Shown piece after piece: positions 62,147-64,000 of a stretch of 64,000 nt of DNA; position 1 is the stretch's first letter, and every line of letters begins with the position of its first letter. Position numbers and translations under genes: made by a program. The stretch comes from Vitreimonas flagellata (GTDB lineage: Bacteria > Pseudomonadota > Alphaproteobacteria > Caulobacterales > Aquidulcibacteraceae). Where the stretch lies: contig NZ_SBJL01000002.1 in the NCBI RefSeq assembly GCF_004634425.1, positions 434,001 through 498,000 of the forward strand. Direction: 5' to 3'. The notes under the pieces were generated by a model that was not told where the DNA came from, did not search any database, and worked only from the letters and a program-made list of their open reading frames with translations.

Positions 62147-63628
62147 ATGATGGATCGCCGCTCTCTTTTACTGGCTGGCGCCAGCGCGCTTTCGGCTTGC
62201 GCGACAGCGCCGCCTGCTGGCGAACCGATGAGCGATGGCGATTTCCGCGTGCTGGTCGACGGATGGGCGCAAGCTGATCGGCGCGAGCGCGCGGTTGAGA
62301 TCGCGGCGTTCGATCCACAACGGCTAAGCGCCGAGGGGCGCATTCTCTATGACGCGATTGCGCAAGGTTCGCAGGCCGATGGTTTGCTCGCGGCGTTTCC
62401 GTGGGGGCGCAGCGGCACGCCATACGTCGTCAGCCACCGCTACGGTGCGTACCGCCGCGCGAATGCGAGTGCGGCGGCGATCGATGCGGAGACCACGCAA
62501 CTCCGTGCTGACGCCGATGCAGGCATAATAGCGCCAGGCGCTGTGCTCGACGCCGCGATTGCGGCGGTCGACGCGGCGGCGGGGCGCGCAAGCGGCGCGG
62601 CGGCCGATGCAATGCGTCGGCAAAGTGCTGCATTGGCCGCGCTGCGCCCGCGATCGCGGATCGAGGCCGGCGTGTGGGCGCTGCCGGGCGGCGCCGATTT
62701 CTATGAATTGGCCCTGCAATTTCAGCTCGGCGAAGAGATTTCGCCGCGCACCACGCATCGGCAGGCGCAGGCTTATTGCCGCGAGCTGCAGCGCGAGGCC
62801 GATACGCTGCTGCGCACGCAAGGGCTGACGCGCGGCTCCGTGGGCGAGCGTTTGCGCGCGTTCGGAGCGGATGAGCGGCAGCTTTATGCGGACAGCGCCG
62901 ACGGTAAAGCGCATGCCGTGGCCGACATGAACGCGGCGCTCGCGCGTTTGCGACCCTTGCTGCGCGACGTGTTGGATGGCGCAGATGCGCCCGCCGAGGT
63001 GCGACTCGTGCCGCCGGAGGCGGAAGCGGACGGCATGGCCGGTCGGCGCGAGGGCGGCGTGTATCACGTCGACTTTGGCGCGATCCGATCGCGACCGCGC
63101 TGGACGCTGGCGACCGTCGCGTATCACGAGCTCGTACCCGGCCACATTCTGCAAGCGCCATTCGAGCACGCCGCACAAGCGCCTGCACTGCAGACACGCT
63201 ACGCGAGCGGCTACAGCGAAGGCTGGTCGATCTATGCGGAGCGTTTGGCGGATGAGGTCGGCGCCTACGCCGACGATCCCGCGAGCCGCATCGGCTATCT
63301 GCAATGGATGCTGTTTCGCTTCGGCCGCATCGTCGCGGACACCGGCATTCATGCGATGCGCTGGAGTCGCGAACGCGCGGTGCAGGAGCTGCGCGACCTG
63401 CAAGGCGACAGCATCGCATTCGTGAGCATCGAGGAAGACGTATTGCGCATGTGCGCCCAACCCGGCGCGGCGGCGGCGCAAGGGCTGGCGGCGATGCGGA
63501 TTGCAGAACTACGCACGCAAACGCGGCGCCGCTTAAGCGCACGCGATTTCCACGCGGCGATGCTGCGCCACGGCCCCCTCTCCCCACCGAGCTTGGCGCA
63601 AGCGGCACGTGCGGCAGGCGTTCACTAA
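62147..63628 (+). CDS. DUF885 family lipoprotein, putative metallopeptidase
   Basis: 493 aa from ATG 62147 (ATG 62150 also possible). The N-terminus has a twin-arginine-like MDRRSLLLAGASALSAC with lipobox Cys18. DUF885 proteins are helical metallopeptidase-like. The zinc motif is AYHELVPGHILQ (HExxPGH), and YASGYSEGWSIYAERLADEV supplies the second Glu region. The substrate is unknown. It begins 81 bp after ctrA; the gap (62066-62146) shows no clear regulatory element. Confidence 0.86.
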   Translation: MMDRRSLLLAGASALSACATAPPAGEPMSDGDFRVLVDGWAQADRRERAVEIAAFDPQRLSAEGRILYDAIAQGSQADGLLAAFPWGRSGTPYVVSHRYGAYRRANASAAAIDAETTQLRADADAGIIAPGAVLDAAIAAVDAAAGRASGAAADAMRRQSAALAALRPRSRIEAGVWALPGGADFYELALQFQLGEEISPRTTHRQAQAYCRELQREADTLLRTQGLTRGSVGERLRAFGADERQLYADSADGKAHAVADMNAALARLRPLLRDVLDGADAPAEVRLVPPEAEADGMAGRREGGVYHVDFGAIRSRPRWTLATVAYHELVPGHILQAPFEHAAQAPALQTRYASGYSEGWSIYAERLADEVGAYADDPASRIGYLQWMLFRFGRIVADTGIHAMRWSRERAVQELRDLQGDSIAFVSIEEDVLRMCAQPGAAAAQGLAAMRIAELRTQTRRRLSARDFHAAMLRHGPLSPPSLAQAARAAGVH

Positions 63629-63671
63629 AAACCCACTTGATTAGGCATTGCCACCGTTGTCATGTGCTCGC

Positions 63672-64000
63672 ATGCACAGCCCGATTTCTCGCCGCACCCT
63701 GCTCGCGCTCAGCGCCAGCGCCGCCGCCTTCCCAAGCGCCGCCTGCGCGACAATTCCCGCACCCGCGCCAACATCACACGGCTGGGTGCGTGGGCCATAT
63801 GGCGGCGCGGGTGGACGGATCGTGCGCGTCACCTCGCTCGCGACGGAAGGTCCAGGCTCGCTGGACGCGGCGCTACGCGAGGAAGGCCCGCGCATCATCG
63901 TGTTCGAAGTGGGCGGCGTGATCGATCTGAACGGCGAAGTGCTTGAGGTGCGCCAGCCCTTCGTCACCATCGCTGGTGAAACCGCGCCCGGCCCTGGCGT
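63672..64000 (+). CDS. pectate lyase-like secreted protein (polysaccharide lyase 1 type), partial at window end
   Basis: At least 109 codons read from ATG 63672 to the window edge without a stop. The start HSPISRRTLLALSASAAAF is a twin-arginine type signal. Then come GGAGGRIVRVTSLATEGPGS, LDAALREEGPRIIVFEVGGV, IDLNGEVLEV and FVTIAGETAPGPG, the N-terminal pattern of PL1 pectate lyases (GPGSL, IVFEVSGxI, TIAGxTAPG). It would cleave acidic polysaccharide outside the cytoplasm. The catalytic part lies beyond the window, so activity cannot be judged. Confidence 0.78.
   Translation, partial: MHSPISRRTLLALSASAAAFPSAACATIPAPAPTSHGWVRGPYGGAGGRIVRVTSLATEGPGSLDAALREEGPRIIVFEVGGVIDLNGEVLEVRQPFVTIAGETAPGPG

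Noticed and set aside
1-64000. Search for CRISPR arrays, insertion sequences, prophage genes, rRNA and tRNA genes
   Set aside because: No regularly spaced direct repeats, transposase or phage-type proteins, or complete tRNA cloverleaf were seen. Gaps between genes are mostly under 150 bases.

Overview
This window is about 64 kb of GC-rich, very gene-dense DNA. It most likely comes from an alphaproteobacterium of the Caulobacterales/Hyphomonadaceae type. The evidence is the pair of Caulobacter-type cell-cycle regulators CtrA and SciP, a flagellar run fliF-fliG-fliH(flbE)-fliN-flbD-flhA in Caulobacter order, TTAA-N7-TTAAC CtrA boxes, and GANTC (CcrM-type) sites clustered before ctrA. The family placement is inferred from gene content; no species was identified. 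I see no rRNA, tRNA, IS element, phage or CRISPR array.

Layout. 1-7.2 kb: a TetR regulator, a two-gene RND efflux unit, and an overlapping pair of acyl-CoA dehydrogenases. 7.2-16 kb (minus strand): a compact histidine operon in transcription order TrpR/YerC-like regulator, hisG, hisD, hisB (fused to a degenerate HisC-like domain), hisH, hisA, hisF, hisIE, hisC, then a second aminotransferase. 16-18.5 kb: a DSD1-type PLP enzyme and an aldonolactone oxidase, overlapping by one base. 18.6-25 kb: a TetR repressor with its likely operator and a complete tripartite RND pump. 25-28.6 kb: an operon of MBL hydrolase, Cys-type sulfatase and a DUF1330-like protein. 28.8-30.3 kb: haloalkane dehalogenase plus a TetR regulator. 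30.3-37.5 kb: a 5-oxoprolinase, two DUF969/DUF979 transporter subunits, a DUF2891 protein and a formylglycine-generating-enzyme-like lipoprotein. 37.5-40.9 kb: a DUF2332 protein, a palindromic repeat, thiolase, hotdog thioesterase and a divergent MarR regulator. 40.9-43.4 kb: an Imm11-like protein, an alpha/beta hydrolase and mnmA. 43.6-62 kb: flagellar and cell-cycle genes (flgKL; fliK-flgD-flgE; sciP; fliF-G-H-N-flbD-flhA; an FlhG/MinD-like ATPase; fliIJ; ctrA). 62-64 kb: a DUF885 lipoprotein and the start of a pectate-lyase-like gene cut by the window edge.

How the parts fit. The flagellar block carries its own control logic. Candidate CtrA boxes precede sciP, fliF and the FlhG-like gene. 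FlbD, encoded in the fliF operon, is expected to activate sigma-54, and sigma-54 promoters with a 19-bp palindrome lie between the divergent flgK and fliK. SciP is a CtrA antagonist. Three drug- or substrate-type regulators (two TetR, one MarR) sit next to clear palindromic operators. The most unusual items are the HisC-like pseudo-enzyme domain fused to HisB, and the fact that every convergent gene pair in the window overlaps by exactly four bases (CTAA or CTAG), which leaves no room for terminators.
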